Made by a program: the position numbers and the translations under genes
DNA from: Desulfosporosinus fructosivorans
GTDB lineage: Bacteria > Bacillota > Desulfitobacteriia > Desulfitobacteriales > Desulfitobacteriaceae
Length of the DNA stretch: 64,000 bases
Assembly (NCBI RefSeq): GCF_004766045.1
Contig: NZ_SPQQ01000007.1
Span: 62,001 to 126,000, forward strand
Reading direction: 5' to 3'
Notes under the pieces: model-generated
What the model was told of the DNA's origin: nothing
What the model saw: only the letters and a program-made list of their open reading frames with translations
Databases searched by the model: none
Shown here: piece by piece, positions 9,214-18,532 of the stretch
How the letters are laid out: every line of letters starts with the position of its first letter
How positions within the stretch are numbered: position 1 is the first letter of the stretch

Positions 9214-10791
9214 TTACCCTTTCCCTTTCCCGCCTGATCGCGGCTCCTCAACATCGATGAGTTGAGGACGACGCTTTAAAGCCCACCATGGTGCTCGAAC
9301 AAATGTGTCTTGCAATAATGCTCGGATACGCAGCGGGGCTATCGGACTTAAGTAAGGTACTCCGAAGGAACGAAGGCTTAGTAGATGAATTAAGATTAGA
9401 TAGAGACCTACAGAGACCCCAAAGAACCCAAGGATTCCCGCCAAAATCATCAGTGGGAATCGCATGAGGCGTACAGCAAGACCCAAATCATAAGTTGGAA
9501 TTGCATAACTCGCTACAGCTGTCAATCCGATAATAATTACCATCAAGGGACTGACCAATCCTGCCTTCACGGCAGCATCGCCGATAATCAGTGCCCCAAC
9601 AATTCCAATCGTCTGCCCGATAGGCTTTGGTAAGCGAAGCCCCGCTTCTTGCAATATTTCTAAAGTAACCGTCATGGTTAAGGCCTCTAACAGCGCTGGA
9701 AATGGCACTCCTTGCCTGCCAGTGGATATGCTCATCAATAGATCTGTCGGTATGATTTCCTGATGAAACGTCGTTACTGCTATATAAATGCTAGGAGCCA
9801 ATATTGCTATAAATGATCCTAGATACCGCACAAAGCGAGAAAGGATCGCAACCATGGCCCGTTGGTAGTAGTCTTCATTTACATTTAAAAACTGCGTCAA
9901 TACCGCTGGTACCACAAGTACTATGGGGGTTCCGTCGCAAATAATGCCGACTTTCCCTTCCAAAAGTTTTCCCGCCAGAACATCTGGACGTTCCGTAAAG
10001 GAGATTTGAGGAAAGGGCGAATAGGGATTGTCCTCAATCATTTCTTCGATATATCCATTCCCTAACATGCCGTCTATCTTAATAGTGCCTAGCCTCCTGA
10101 TAACTTCGGAAACGATATCTGGACTTGCTATTTTTTCTATATAGGTGACTACAAGATCAGTATTCGTCATGTCTCCAAGTTTCAAAGAGATGATCCGTAA
10201 GGAGGGATGTTTGATCTTACGCCGCAAAAGTGAGGTATTAGTGCGAAGTGTTTCTGAAAACCCTTCACGTGGTCCTTTGACAATCGACTCCGTAATCGGT
10301 TCCGCTACGCCGCGACTGGCCCACCCTCTAGCACCGATAACGATAGCTTCCGTCAAATTGCCGAAAAAAATTACCGAATCGCCGGATAGAATAGCATCTA
10401 CAGCTTCACCCATTTTGGCTAATTTCTTAATCTCTAGACCCGGGAGTAGACTCTGTAGTGTGATATCAACAACATTTGATAAGGTCACCTTTTCTAATTC
10501 TGGATGTCCAGGTAAATCTACCATTAGCGGTTTGAGAATAAATTGATCGAGTAAATTTTTATCAACTAGCCCATCGACTGCCACTAGCATACACGGAATA
10601 CGCTCTTTTGCTTCGAGGAAAAACTCCCGGAATACGACATCGCTACTCGTGGATAAGATCTCCTTCACTGTAATTCCAGATAAAGGCATGCTCATCTCCT
10701 CGTCAAAAGAATACGAGGGAGACTTCCGTATCTGCTTTTCTCCCTTCGGGCGAACGGTAAGATCTTTAAGCATTTTCAGCCAACTGCGCAT
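9214..10791 (-). CDS. gerAA: Spore germination protein GerA family (A subunit)
   Basis: The A subunit of a germinant receptor, 525 residues. Residues 1-290 are the soluble N-terminal domain with DGLVDKNLLDQFILKPLM and the conserved LGDMTNTDLVVTYI and NPYSPFPQISFTERPD blocks; residues 300-490 carry about five membrane helices, with PTDLLMSISTGRQGVPFPALLEAL between them. The ATG at 10791 has AAGGAGG about 8 bases upstream. It heads an operon of one A, three B and one C gene, expected to be expressed in the forespore. A CAATTCATGAATTG palindrome lies just upstream. Confidence 0.94.
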   Translation of the reverse strand: MRSWLKMLKDLTVRPKGEKQIRKSPSYSFDEEMSMPLSGITVKEILSTSSDVVFREFFLEAKERIPCMLVAVDGLVDKNLLDQFILKPLMVDLPGHPELEKVTLSNVVDITLQSLLPGLEIKKLAKMGEAVDAILSGDSVIFFGNLTEAIVIGARGWASRGVAEPITESIVKGPREGFSETLRTNTSLLRRKIKHPSLRIISLKLGDMTNTDLVVTYIEKIASPDIVSEVIRRLGTIKIDGMLGNGYIEEMIEDNPYSPFPQISFTERPDVLAGKLLEGKVGIICDGTPIVLVVPAVLTQFLNVNEDYYQRAMVAILSRFVRYLGSFIAILAPSIYIAVTTFHQEIIPTDLLMSISTGRQGVPFPALLEALTMTVTLEILQEAGLRLPKPIGQTIGIVGALIIGDAAVKAGLVSPLMVIIIGLTAVASYAIPTYDLGLAVRLMRFPLMILAGILGFFGVSVGLYLILIHLLSLRSFGVPYLSPIAPLRIRALLQDTFVRAPWWALKRRPQLIDVEEPRSGGKGKG

Positions 10792-10849
10792 GCTTTCGCC
10801 CTCCTTCTCTCGCTTATTTTACCCCGCAATGAGTCGATTATTCTCCCCA

Positions 10850-10873
10850 AGGGGTAATTCATGAATTGCCCCT
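10850..10873. repeat. Near-perfect palindrome, CAATTCATGAATTG family
   Basis: The second copy of the short palindrome family: AGGGGTAATTCA followed by TGAATTGCCCCT, with one mismatched pair. It is followed by ACGGG, as is the copy at 10975. It lies about 60 bp upstream of gerA and within the promoter region, so it could influence gerA expression. Confidence 0.7.
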
Positions 10874-10927
10874 ACGGGTAGAGTTATAAATTAAATAAAA
10901 AAAGGAGTTAAAAAGGCATACAAAAAG

Positions 10928-10950
10928 AGGAGCAGATTATATCTGCTCCT
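10928..10950 (-). terminator. Intrinsic terminator of nifJ
   Basis: A hairpin with arms AGGAGCAGAT and ATCTGCTCCT, about 50 bp after the nifJ stop. Read on the minus strand it is followed by CTTTTTG, a normal intrinsic terminator. Confidence 0.8.
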
Positions 10951-10974
10951 CAGAAATACCTATTGAAGTTTTCC

Positions 10975-10998
10975 GGATTCATGAATTGTCGCTACGGG
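10975..10998. repeat. Partial CAATTCATGAATTG-family palindrome
   Basis: A third copy, GGATTCATGAATTGTCGC followed by TACGGG. One arm is degraded, but the right half and the ACGGG flank match the copy at 10850-10873. It begins 2 bp after the nifJ stop codon. Confidence 0.6.
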
Positions 10999-11000
10999 CC

Positions 11001-14000
11001 TTAGTCCCACTTTTGGTCAGCAAGGCGTTTGTAAGAATCATAACGAACCTTCGCGTACTTTTCAGCGCCAGTAAAGAGTTCCTCTGCACTTTCAGGGAAA
11101 GTATTCAGCAATGAAGAGTAACGAACTTCGCCCATGATGAACTCACGGAAAGACGTAGACGGCTCTTTAGAATCTAAGCTAAATGGATTCTTGCCTTCCT
11201 CAATCAAATCTGGGTTGTAGTGATAGAGATGCCAGTAACCAGAATCAACAGCTTTCTTTGCTTCTTGTACACTCTTAGTCATACTTGCCTTAAGGCCATG
11301 GTTGATACAAGGAGCGTATGCAATAATCAAAGAAGGTCCCTTATACGCCTCTGCTTCTTTAATAACCTTAAGCGTTTGAGCCATGTCTGCGCCCAAAGCA
11401 ATTTGTGCTACATAAACATAACCATAACTCATAGCAATCATGCCTAAGTCTTTCTTGCGAATCTTTTTACCCGCGGCAGCGAATTTGGCCACAGCTGCTC
11501 GAGGAGTTGATTTGGATGACTGTCCTCCAGTATTGGAGTAAACCTCAGTATCCACAACAAAAATATTTACATCGTCTCCGGAAGCCAAGACGTGGTCTAA
11601 TCCACCAAATCCGATATCATACGCCCAACCGTCTCCACCAACGATCCACTGCGATTTTTTGACCAAATGATCTTTTTTAGCAGAGATTTCTGCGATTACT
11701 TTGTTATCCCCAGCGTAACCTGTAAGCCCAGCAAGAATCTTAACGGTCGCTGCTTTGGAGGCGTCAGCATCATCCCAACCTGTAATCCACTCTTGGAAAG
11801 CTTCTTTAAGCTCAGCACTAATTTCCATCTCCAACGCTTGTTTCATCAAATCCGCTAATTTTTCGCGTTGTTGACGAACGCCCAAGTACATCCCATAACC
11901 GAACTCAGCGTTATCTTCGAACAAAGAGTTGGCCCAACTTGGTCCTTTGCCTTCTTCATTGGTGGTATATGGAACTGCAGGAGCACTGCCGCCCCAAATA
12001 GAGGTACAACCAGTAGCATTGGCAATCATCATGCGGTCGCCGTATAGTTGCGTAATAAGTTTAATATAAGCAGTCTCACCACACCCTGGACACGCTCCGT
12101 TGAACTCAAGTAGGGGTTGAGCAAACTGACTAGCTTTAACTGAAGTCATCTTAAACAGGTTGCTCTTGTTTTTAAGCGTAACAGCGTACTCCCAGTTATG
12201 AGCTTGTTGTTCTATTTGTTCAGCTGCTGGTTTCATGACGAGTGCTTTAACTTTAGCAGGACAAACTTCAGCACAGTTTCCGCACCCAGTACAATCCAAG
12301 GCACTCACTTGAACGCGGAATTGCAGACCTATTGCTTCTTTACCTATTGCTTTCTTACCCACAAAGGATTCTGGCGCATTTTTTGTTTCTTCCTCGTTCA
12401 TTAAGAACGGACGAATCGCTGCGTGCGGACAAACATAAGAACATTGATTACATTGGATACAATTTTCGATCTGCCATTCTGGTACGATAACTCCAATACC
12501 ACGTTTTTCAAAGCAAGCCGTTCCTACTGGGAAAGTCCCATCTTCACGGCCATTAAAAATACTGACTGGGAGGTTATCTCCTTCTAAGGCATTCATCGGA
12601 CGAAGGATATTCGTCACAAAGTCCGGTTCATCAGCCGCTGCTGCAGCTTGCGCATTGTCTGCATCTCCCCATGAAGCAGGAACTTCTACTTTAATGAGGG
12701 AAGAAACACCGAGATCAATTGCTGCAACGTTCATATCTACAATGCTTTGACCCTTTTTACCATAGGTTTTTACAACAGATGCTTTTAGATAATCGACAGC
12801 CTCTTGAACAGGAATCACATTGGCGAGCTTAAAGAAAGCTGCCTGCATGATCATGTTAATGCGGTTACCAAGACCGATCTTGCGAGCGATTGCTACTGCA
12901 TCAATAATGTAGAAGCTAGCTTTAGTTTTCGCTAAGGCTTGTTTCATTGTAGTAGGAAGTTTTTCATCCAGTTCTTCTGGAGTCCATTGACAGTTCAAGA
13001 CAAAGTTGCCACCTTGCTTGAGACCTTTTAAGAGGTCATATTGGTAAACATAGGTTTGGTTATGGCAAGCAATGTAATTGGCACCTGTCACATAATAAGG
13101 GGATTTAATTTGCTTTTTACCAAAACGCAGATGAGAAACCGTAATTCCACCAGATTTTTTACTGTCATATTGGAAATAAGCTTGGGCATAAAGCTTAGTG
13201 TGATCTCCAATAATCTTAATAGCTTGCTTATTAGCACCAACAGTACCATCGGCACCAAGACCCCAGAATTTGCAGGAAATAGTCCCTTCTGGAGCAGTGT
13301 CAATAACTTCGTCTTCTGCTAAGGATGTATGTGTTACATCATCGACAATACCTATGGTAAAGCCATTTTTAGGACTTTCAGACATGAGATTCTTGTATAC
13401 TGACAGTACTTGAGAAGGTGTTGTATCTTTAGAACCTAAGCCATAACGTCCGCCGACAATCACTGGCTTGATATCGCTTGTATAGAAAATATCCTTAATA
13501 TCTAGGTAAAGAGGTTCACCCGTAGCACCGGGTTCTTTAGTGCGGTCAAGTACTGCAATCGTCTTAACAGTTTTAGGCAACACTTTAAAGAAGTAGTCAC
13601 TGGAGAACGGACGATAGAGGTGAACTTTAACGACTCCAACCTTTTCTCCTTTTGCTACGAGATAGTCAATTGTTTCTTCAATTGTGTCACACATCGAGCC
13701 CATTGCCACTATGACATGCTCTGCATCGTCAGCACCATAATATTGGAAAGGGTGATATTCACGGCCAGTAAGTTCCTTGTATTCTTGCATAGCTTGTTCG
13801 ACTAAGTCAGGAACAGCAGCATAAAAACTATTAGAAGCTTCACGTCCTTGGAAGTAAACGTCTGGATTTTGAGCTGTTCCGCGCAGAACAGGATGCTCTG
13901 GATTCAAAGCACTGTCACGGAATGTTTGTACTGCTTCCATATCTAACAGCTTTGCAACTTCCTCATACTCTGGTACTTCGATTTTTTGAATTTCATGAGA

Positions 14001-14525
14001 AGTTCGGAACCCGTCAAAGAAATGAAGGAACGGTATACGGGATTTGACCGTTACTAAGTGAGCAATATAGCCCATGTCCATAGCTTCTTGCACGTTATGT
14101 GAAGAAAGCTGGGCAAAACCAGTCGCCCGTACCGACATTACGTCCTGATGGTCACCGAAAATTGAAAGTGCATGGGTTGCCAAAGCACGAGCACTGACAT
14201 GGAAAACACACGGCAGAAGCTCACCAGCAATTTTATACATGTTAGGGATCATTAATAGTAACCCTTGCGAAGCAGTATAGGTTGTCGTTAATGCTCCAGC
14301 TTGAAGTGAACCATGTACTGCTCCAGCAGCACCTGCCTCGGATTGCATCTCTACTACCTTGACCGATTGCCCAAAAATATTTTTCCTTCCATGGGCAGCC
14401 CATTCATCAACAAATTCAGCCATAGTTGAAGAAGGGGTGATTGGGAAAATTGCGGCGACTTCCGTAAACGCATAAGATGCATGAGCGGCCGCTTCGTTAC
14501 CATCCATTGTTTTCATTTTAGCCAT
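11001..14525 (-). CDS. nifJ: Pyruvate:ferredoxin (flavodoxin) oxidoreductase
   Basis: A single-chain, 1174-residue pyruvate:ferredoxin oxidoreductase that converts pyruvate and CoA to acetyl-CoA, CO2 and reduced ferredoxin, the central step of energy metabolism in strict anaerobes. The N-terminal domain has the family opening KTMDGNEAAAHASYAFTEVA and PITPSS. Two ferredoxin-type 4Fe-4S motifs follow, CIQCNQCSYVCP (about residue 688) and CTGCGNCAEVCP (about 742). The thiamine diphosphate domain shows GACPGCGETAY and VGGDGWAYDIGFGG near 963. Full length for the family. It is monocistronic, with its own promoter candidate and terminator. Confidence 0.97.
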   Translation of the reverse strand: MAKMKTMDGNEAAAHASYAFTEVAAIFPITPSSTMAEFVDEWAAHGRKNIFGQSVKVVEMQSEAGAAGAVHGSLQAGALTTTYTASQGLLLMIPNMYKIAGELLPCVFHVSARALATHALSIFGDHQDVMSVRATGFAQLSSHNVQEAMDMGYIAHLVTVKSRIPFLHFFDGFRTSHEIQKIEVPEYEEVAKLLDMEAVQTFRDSALNPEHPVLRGTAQNPDVYFQGREASNSFYAAVPDLVEQAMQEYKELTGREYHPFQYYGADDAEHVIVAMGSMCDTIEETIDYLVAKGEKVGVVKVHLYRPFSSDYFFKVLPKTVKTIAVLDRTKEPGATGEPLYLDIKDIFYTSDIKPVIVGGRYGLGSKDTTPSQVLSVYKNLMSESPKNGFTIGIVDDVTHTSLAEDEVIDTAPEGTISCKFWGLGADGTVGANKQAIKIIGDHTKLYAQAYFQYDSKKSGGITVSHLRFGKKQIKSPYYVTGANYIACHNQTYVYQYDLLKGLKQGGNFVLNCQWTPEELDEKLPTTMKQALAKTKASFYIIDAVAIARKIGLGNRINMIMQAAFFKLANVIPVQEAVDYLKASVVKTYGKKGQSIVDMNVAAIDLGVSSLIKVEVPASWGDADNAQAAAAADEPDFVTNILRPMNALEGDNLPVSIFNGREDGTFPVGTACFEKRGIGVIVPEWQIENCIQCNQCSYVCPHAAIRPFLMNEEETKNAPESFVGKKAIGKEAIGLQFRVQVSALDCTGCGNCAEVCPAKVKALVMKPAAEQIEQQAHNWEYAVTLKNKSNLFKMTSVKASQFAQPLLEFNGACPGCGETAYIKLITQLYGDRMMIANATGCTSIWGGSAPAVPYTTNEEGKGPSWANSLFEDNAEFGYGMYLGVRQQREKLADLMKQALEMEISAELKEAFQEWITGWDDADASKAATVKILAGLTGYAGDNKVIAEISAKKDHLVKKSQWIVGGDGWAYDIGFGGLDHVLASGDDVNIFVVDTEVYSNTGGQSSKSTPRAAVAKFAAAGKKIRKKDLGMIAMSYGYVYVAQIALGADMAQTLKVIKEAEAYKGPSLIIAYAPCINHGLKASMTKSVQEAKKAVDSGYWHLYHYNPDLIEEGKNPFSLDSKEPSTSFREFIMGEVRYSSLLNTFPESAEELFTGAEKYAKVRYDSYKRLADQKWD

Positions 14526-14670
14526 TTTTCTTCCTCCTAAATTATGTGATTATTTTAATTAAATTTGTTTATGGAAAGCTTTAATTTTCCACTGCCTCCT
14601 ATGTGAGCTATACAAACACCTATAGAGTTAAATAAACTGATAATTGGTCTGACCACCTGACATCCTCTTC

Positions 14671-14699
14671 ATAATAACACAATAGAATCTATTCTACAA
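14671..14699 (-). promoter_or_regulatory. Candidate nifJ promoter with palindromic spacer
   Basis: On the minus strand TTGTAG and TATTAT are 17 bp apart, a plausible sigma-A promoter about 145 bp before nifJ. The spacer holds a perfect odd palindrome, AATAGATTCTATT (14681-14693), which could be an operator. The remaining 400-bp gap between nifJ and bofA is AT-rich with no gene visible. Confidence 0.45.
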
Positions 14700-14776
14700 T
14701 AAGTTATAAAGCCCAAAGATTTCTTCTATATTGCAGTATATATTAATCAAAACTCATAATAAAAAATAAACAAATT

Positions 14777-14815
14777 GATCGGAACTATTCAGACTTATCT
14801 AAATAGTTTCCGACC
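14777..14815 (-). terminator. Possible terminator of bofA
   Basis: An imperfect hairpin with arms GGTCGGAAACTATT and AATAGTTCCGATC on the minus strand, 110 bp after the bofA stop, followed by a T-rich tract (TTTGTTTATTTTTTATT). Confidence 0.45.
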
Positions 14816-14925
14816 GTACAATTAACTATACACGTTTATTGTTTCATTCGTCAAGAATTAAATTTCAGCTAAAACAACTTTAATTCCTTGCTATGAGTTC
14901 GATGGTGGAACCAACTATATAGATA

Positions 14926-15180
14926 TTAAATCCCTAAAAACTGCAATACAGCAAGCGCCAAAACTCCAGGAAACCCTAATAGTCCAACCATAGTTATTGT
15001 GAAAAAATTAATAGGGATGGAGTATCCCAGAATACTTAGCAAAAAGTCAAACAACCAGAGTCCGACAATTCCACCTAACATATGAATAATTAGTTTCAAC
15101 AATAAGTTTGGCTTACCAAGTGCAGACCGAACTACTAATCCAATAAGCAAAATGAATAGACCAAGAAAAATCAAGGTCAT
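14926..15180 (-). CDS. bofA: BofA family protein (pro-sigma-K processing inhibitor)
   Basis: An 84-residue, highly hydrophobic protein with three predicted membrane segments, matching BofA, which with SpoIVFA holds the SpoIVFB protease inactive until late sporulation. The family pattern is seen in LLLKLIIHMLGGIVGLWLFD and the C-terminal INFFTITMVGLLGFPGVLALAVLQ. It has the usual position on the recR side of dnaX, though in Bacillus recR is followed by yaaL and then bofA. The ATG at 15180 is preceded by AGGAGGAG. Confidence 0.9.
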   Translation of the reverse strand: MTLIFLGLFILLIGLVVRSALGKPNLLLKLIIHMLGGIVGLWLFDFLLSILGYSIPINFFTITMVGLLGFPGVLALAVLQFLGI

Positions 15181-15676
15181 GACTTCTCCTCCTTGTCCAG
15201 TGCTAGTCCCTAAATAACTATGCGCTGGCAGATCAAAGAAGAACTCAAGTTAGCTTACGAGATTTAAAAAGTATTTAGACAATAATATAAGACAATTTCC
15301 CTCCTTTCTTCATTCAGCCATTCACACTAGGTACTTATGGGCTTTCAGATACGCCCTCTACCTACCTCCCTTTTGTTAAAGGGAGCAGGAACAACGTATC
15401 CTTTGGAAATAATGACCAAGGATAACATAGAATCTAGTGTTCATGGCATAGTTCTATGTTTAGTTGAAGACTTCAAGTTGTTTTACTCCTTAAAACCTTG
15501 TTTCATTATTATATACTCATTATCTCTCCTATAAACGAAATAGTCAACAGAATAAATTAAAGAATTCCGTCTCATTTTACGAGTCGATTCGAATATTATC
15601 CACATTAAGATGTTAATGTTTCAACTTTTCTTGAACGAGTTCTCTGGCATCAAACCTGAAGCAATTCTTGGTACAA
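15181..15676. other. Intergenic region bofA-recR without a supported gene
   Basis: About 500 bp with no convincing gene. It holds a perfect 8-bp stem (CTCCCTTT, loop, AAAGGGAG) at 15366-15385. A segment near 15622-15650 (CAACTTTTCTTGAACGAGTT) resembles one end of the R2 repeat at 60960-60980. It may be a degraded repeat. An open frame of 65 codons on the plus strand has no recognisable family and no clear ribosome binding site. Confidence 0.4.
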
Positions 15677-15721
15677 AAAAGCATGCTCACAAAATTCATT
15701 ACTTACAGTGAGCATGCTTTT
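15677..15721 (-). terminator. Terminator after recR
   Basis: A strong hairpin with arms AAAGCATGCTCAC and GTGAGCATGCTTT and a 17-base loop, 18 bp after the recR stop. On the minus strand it is followed by TTTTTTGTAC, and it could also act on the plus strand. Confidence 0.85.
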
Positions 15722-15739
15722 AAATTACTAAACTGATAT

Positions 15740-16336
15740 TTAAAGTTGACGTCGTCCTTCTAGAGCGCGGGCTATGGTTACTTCATCCGCATATTCTAGA
15801 TCTCCACCTACGGGTAAGCCATGCGCTATCCTAGTTACTCTAATTCCTAAAGGTTTTAACAAGCGCGCTAAATATAAAGCAGTTGCCTCCCCTTCTACAG
15901 TTGGGTTCAGCGCCATAACAACCTCTTGTATTCCATCTAAACGTTTCAAGAGCAAATTGACTGTCAGCTGCTCTGGACCAATTCCTTCCATTGGGGAGAG
16001 GACACCGTGGAGAACATGATAGCGTCCTTTAAATTCTCTAGTTTTCTCCAAGGACACAACATCACGTGGATGCTCAACAACACAGAGCGCTGTTTGATCT
16101 CTTTGTGTATTTTGGCAGAGTTCACATGGGTCCTTAGCTGTAAAATTCGAACAAATGGAACACTTCCTAATATCTCGGTTAGCCACTACAATAGCCTTCG
16201 CTAAATCCCCTGAAACCTGCGGTTGTTGAAGGAGGTAAAAGGCCAACCGACCAGCTGTTTTGGGACCAATCCCTGGTAGACGGGCCAAGCTGCTAATAAG
16301 ATCTGCCAAAGGCTGTGGATATTGTAAGAAATCCAT
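15740..16336 (-). CDS. recR: Recombination mediator RecR
   Basis: A 198-residue DNA repair protein that with RecO and RecF loads RecA on gapped DNA. Landmarks are the helix-hairpin-helix LARLPGIGPKTAGRLAFYLL at the N-terminus, a four-cysteine zinc finger (CSICSNFTAKDPCELC) and the Toprim domain ending TALYLARLLKPLGIRVTRIA with GLPVGGDLEYADEVT. Length is exactly usual for the family. It follows ybaB by 8 bp, the conserved dnaX-ybaB-recR operon. Confidence 0.96.
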   Translation of the reverse strand: MDFLQYPQPLADLISSLARLPGIGPKTAGRLAFYLLQQPQVSGDLAKAIVVANRDIRKCSICSNFTAKDPCELCQNTQRDQTALCVVEHPRDVVSLEKTREFKGRYHVLHGVLSPMEGIGPEQLTVNLLLKRLDGIQEVVMALNPTVEGEATALYLARLLKPLGIRVTRIAHGLPVGGDLEYADEVTIARALEGRRQL

Positions 16337-16344
16337 AGATTAGC

Positions 16345-16692
16345 CTAGAACAATCCGGGGATTTTTAAACCACCCGTCAGTTTACCCATTTCATTACTGG
16401 CCATTTCTTGAGCTTTCCTTAAACCCTCATTTAAGGCAGCTTTTATAAGATCTTCTAGCATTTCTACATCCTCTGGGTCGACAGCTTCAGGTTTAATTTT
16501 TAAATCAACTAATTCCATTTTTCCACTTATGATAACTTGAACCATTCCTCCGCCGGATGAGGCCTCCACCGTTTTAGTCAGAAGTTCTTCTTGTACCCGC
16601 GCCATATCTTCTTGCATTTTTTGGGCCTGCTTTAGCATTTGGCTCATATTACCGCCCATTCCGCCGCCACCCATTCCTTTTAACCCTGCCAT
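16345..16692 (-). CDS. ybaB: Nucleoid-associated protein YbaB/EbfC
   Basis: A small DNA-binding protein, 115 residues, that forms dimers and binds DNA with low specificity. The glycine-methionine-rich N-terminus (MAGLKGMGGGGMGGNM) and the core KAQKMQEDMARVQEELLTKTVEASSGGGMVQV are diagnostic. The start at 16692 is preferred to an in-frame ATG at 16704 because AGGAT lies upstream of it at a usable distance and MAGLKG matches the family. It sits between dnaX and recR in a conserved operon. Confidence 0.93.
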   Translation of the reverse strand: MAGLKGMGGGGMGGNMSQMLKQAQKMQEDMARVQEELLTKTVEASSGGGMVQVIISGKMELVDLKIKPEAVDPEDVEMLEDLIKAALNEGLRKAQEMASNEMGKLTGGLKIPGLF

Positions 16693-16785
16693 ATTAACAC
16701 ACATCCTATCTATATATTTTTCGTATGGTTAATCCAATCGTGAGGCTCAAACCTCTACAAGTGGGATTGAGGTATCGTCCTCTGC

Positions 16786-18450
16786 TTACCCCTCTTTGAC
16801 AACCACTCGATCCGCTCCGAACATATCCTTGGCTTTGTCAATAAATGCCTGCTCCTGAGTTTGCGGGTCTTGGCTTTCTGGCAATTCCTTGGCCTTAAAC
16901 TCATTTTCCATAAAATTTTGCAAGGTTAGGGGCATACCGAATAGCTGCATTAATACCTCTTCGATTGTCTGGCGATTTTCGGTTTGGCTCACTTTGTCCT
17001 TGTGAAAGGAACATCCTTCGCGGAAAAGTATAGTTAGGGTATCACCCTGGAGTTGAAATGGTTTTCCTTCCATCAAAAACGCTTGTGTTGATTTTTTGTG
17101 TTTTTTTACTTGCTCTAAAACGTCATTCCAACGTTCTTGGATCTCCATAATGCTTAAGCTCAGCTTAGAACCGCCTGCTAGGTTCTCAACTATTTTAGGT
17201 TCTACGCTGGGATTTTTCTGGGATAAGGGTAATTTCTTCGGGACCTCCACCTTTGGGCTGGCCGAAATTTTTTCTTCAGTATCATTACCCTGGAGTATAC
17301 GGGTACCTCGAATTTGTTGTTCCAATACAGCTAACCGCTTTAAAATCTCTTCCTGCCCATTGATCGATGTAGGCAGACTTTCGTGAATGGCCTGCACCAA
17401 CAAGAGTTCGGCAGCTAACCGGGCGTTAGACGCATATTTAAGTTGACCTTCTCCTTGTAATAAAATTGAAATCCAATTTAACATTTGGGAAATTCCGATT
17501 TGTTGGCTCTGTTCAACTAACTGATCTTGAATATGAGGTGCAACCATTGGGCTTTCTCCCGTAGTGGCCGTCAATAGCATCTGACGAAGATAATCCAAGA
17601 GTTCTCTAATGATCTGGCGTGGATCACGGCCTTGCTCAATTCCCTCTGTTAAGAAGGTTAGACTCTTGCCATAATCAGAAGATACTAGTGCTTCGACTAA
17701 CTGAGCACTAAAAGTCTCACCGACCATCCCCAGTACCATATATACTTCTTCTACTCCGATCGGGTCATCCTGAAGAAGACATTGATCTAGGATACTTAAG
17801 GCATCTCGAAGACTTCCTTCGGATTTTTGAGCTATCACCACTAAGGCACTTTGCTTAACATCCCGGCTTAAATGTCTACATACCTCAAGCAAGCGTTTTT
17901 GGATATCGTTTACGGAGATTCGATGAAATTCAAAACGTTGTACACGTGAGAGAATCGTCAAAGGTATTTTCTGAACCTCAGTAGTTGCCAAAATGAAAAT
18001 AACCTGTGGCGGAGGCTCTTCCAGTGTCTTGAGCAAGGCATTGAAAGCCTCTGTTGTTAACATATGTACTTCATCAATAATATAAACTTTATGTTTTCCT
18101 TGTATCGAACTTAACTTAACATTTTCACGTAGGTCGCGAATCTCATCAATCCCACGGTTTGAAGCAGCATCAATCTCGAATACTTCCATAGCTGAGCCTT
18201 GGTCGATACTGATACATGAAGCACACTGATTACACGGTTCCATGCCTTCTCGCTGGTCACAATTTAAGGTCTTAGCTAGAATTTTAGCGGCAGTTGTTTT
18301 ACCCGTACCTCTTGGTCCACTGAATAAGTACGCATGGGCGATTTTCTCTTGTTTTAGGGCATTGACCAATGTTTTTGTAATATGCTCTTGCCCTACAATG
18401 TCTTTAAACAGTCTTGGTCGCCATTCACGATACAGTGCCAAATATGCCAT
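16786..18450 (-). CDS. dnaX: DNA polymerase III gamma/tau subunit DnaX
   Basis: The clamp-loader motor, 554 residues. It starts MAYLALYREWRPRLFKDIVG, with the Walker A motif GPRGTGKTTAAK near residue 45, a zinc site (CDQREGMEPCNQCASC), Walker B IIDEVHML and the sensor motif ILSRVQRFEFHRI. Residues after about 360 form the variable tau-type tail. It works with HolB and DnaN, also encoded in this window. Its 5' end is 82 bp from the SRP RNA gene, as in Bacillus. Confidence 0.96.
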   Translation of the reverse strand: MAYLALYREWRPRLFKDIVGQEHITKTLVNALKQEKIAHAYLFSGPRGTGKTTAAKILAKTLNCDQREGMEPCNQCASCISIDQGSAMEVFEIDAASNRGIDEIRDLRENVKLSSIQGKHKVYIIDEVHMLTTEAFNALLKTLEEPPPQVIFILATTEVQKIPLTILSRVQRFEFHRISVNDIQKRLLEVCRHLSRDVKQSALVVIAQKSEGSLRDALSILDQCLLQDDPIGVEEVYMVLGMVGETFSAQLVEALVSSDYGKSLTFLTEGIEQGRDPRQIIRELLDYLRQMLLTATTGESPMVAPHIQDQLVEQSQQIGISQMLNWISILLQGEGQLKYASNARLAAELLLVQAIHESLPTSINGQEEILKRLAVLEQQIRGTRILQGNDTEEKISASPKVEVPKKLPLSQKNPSVEPKIVENLAGGSKLSLSIMEIQERWNDVLEQVKKHKKSTQAFLMEGKPFQLQGDTLTILFREGCSFHKDKVSQTENRQTIEEVLMQLFGMPLTLQNFMENEFKAKELPESQDPQTQEQAFIDKAKDMFGADRVVVKEG

Positions 18451-18532
18451 ACTATCACCCTCGATAAACAGAGTATACTGTTATATACCAAAAAAGATGG
18501 TACATTGACCACCTTTAACAGAATATATCATA

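Noticed and set aside
15337..15534. 65-codon plus-strand frame between bofA and recR
   Set aside because: No ribosome binding site, low-complexity hydrophobic end, on the opposite strand from all neighbours.
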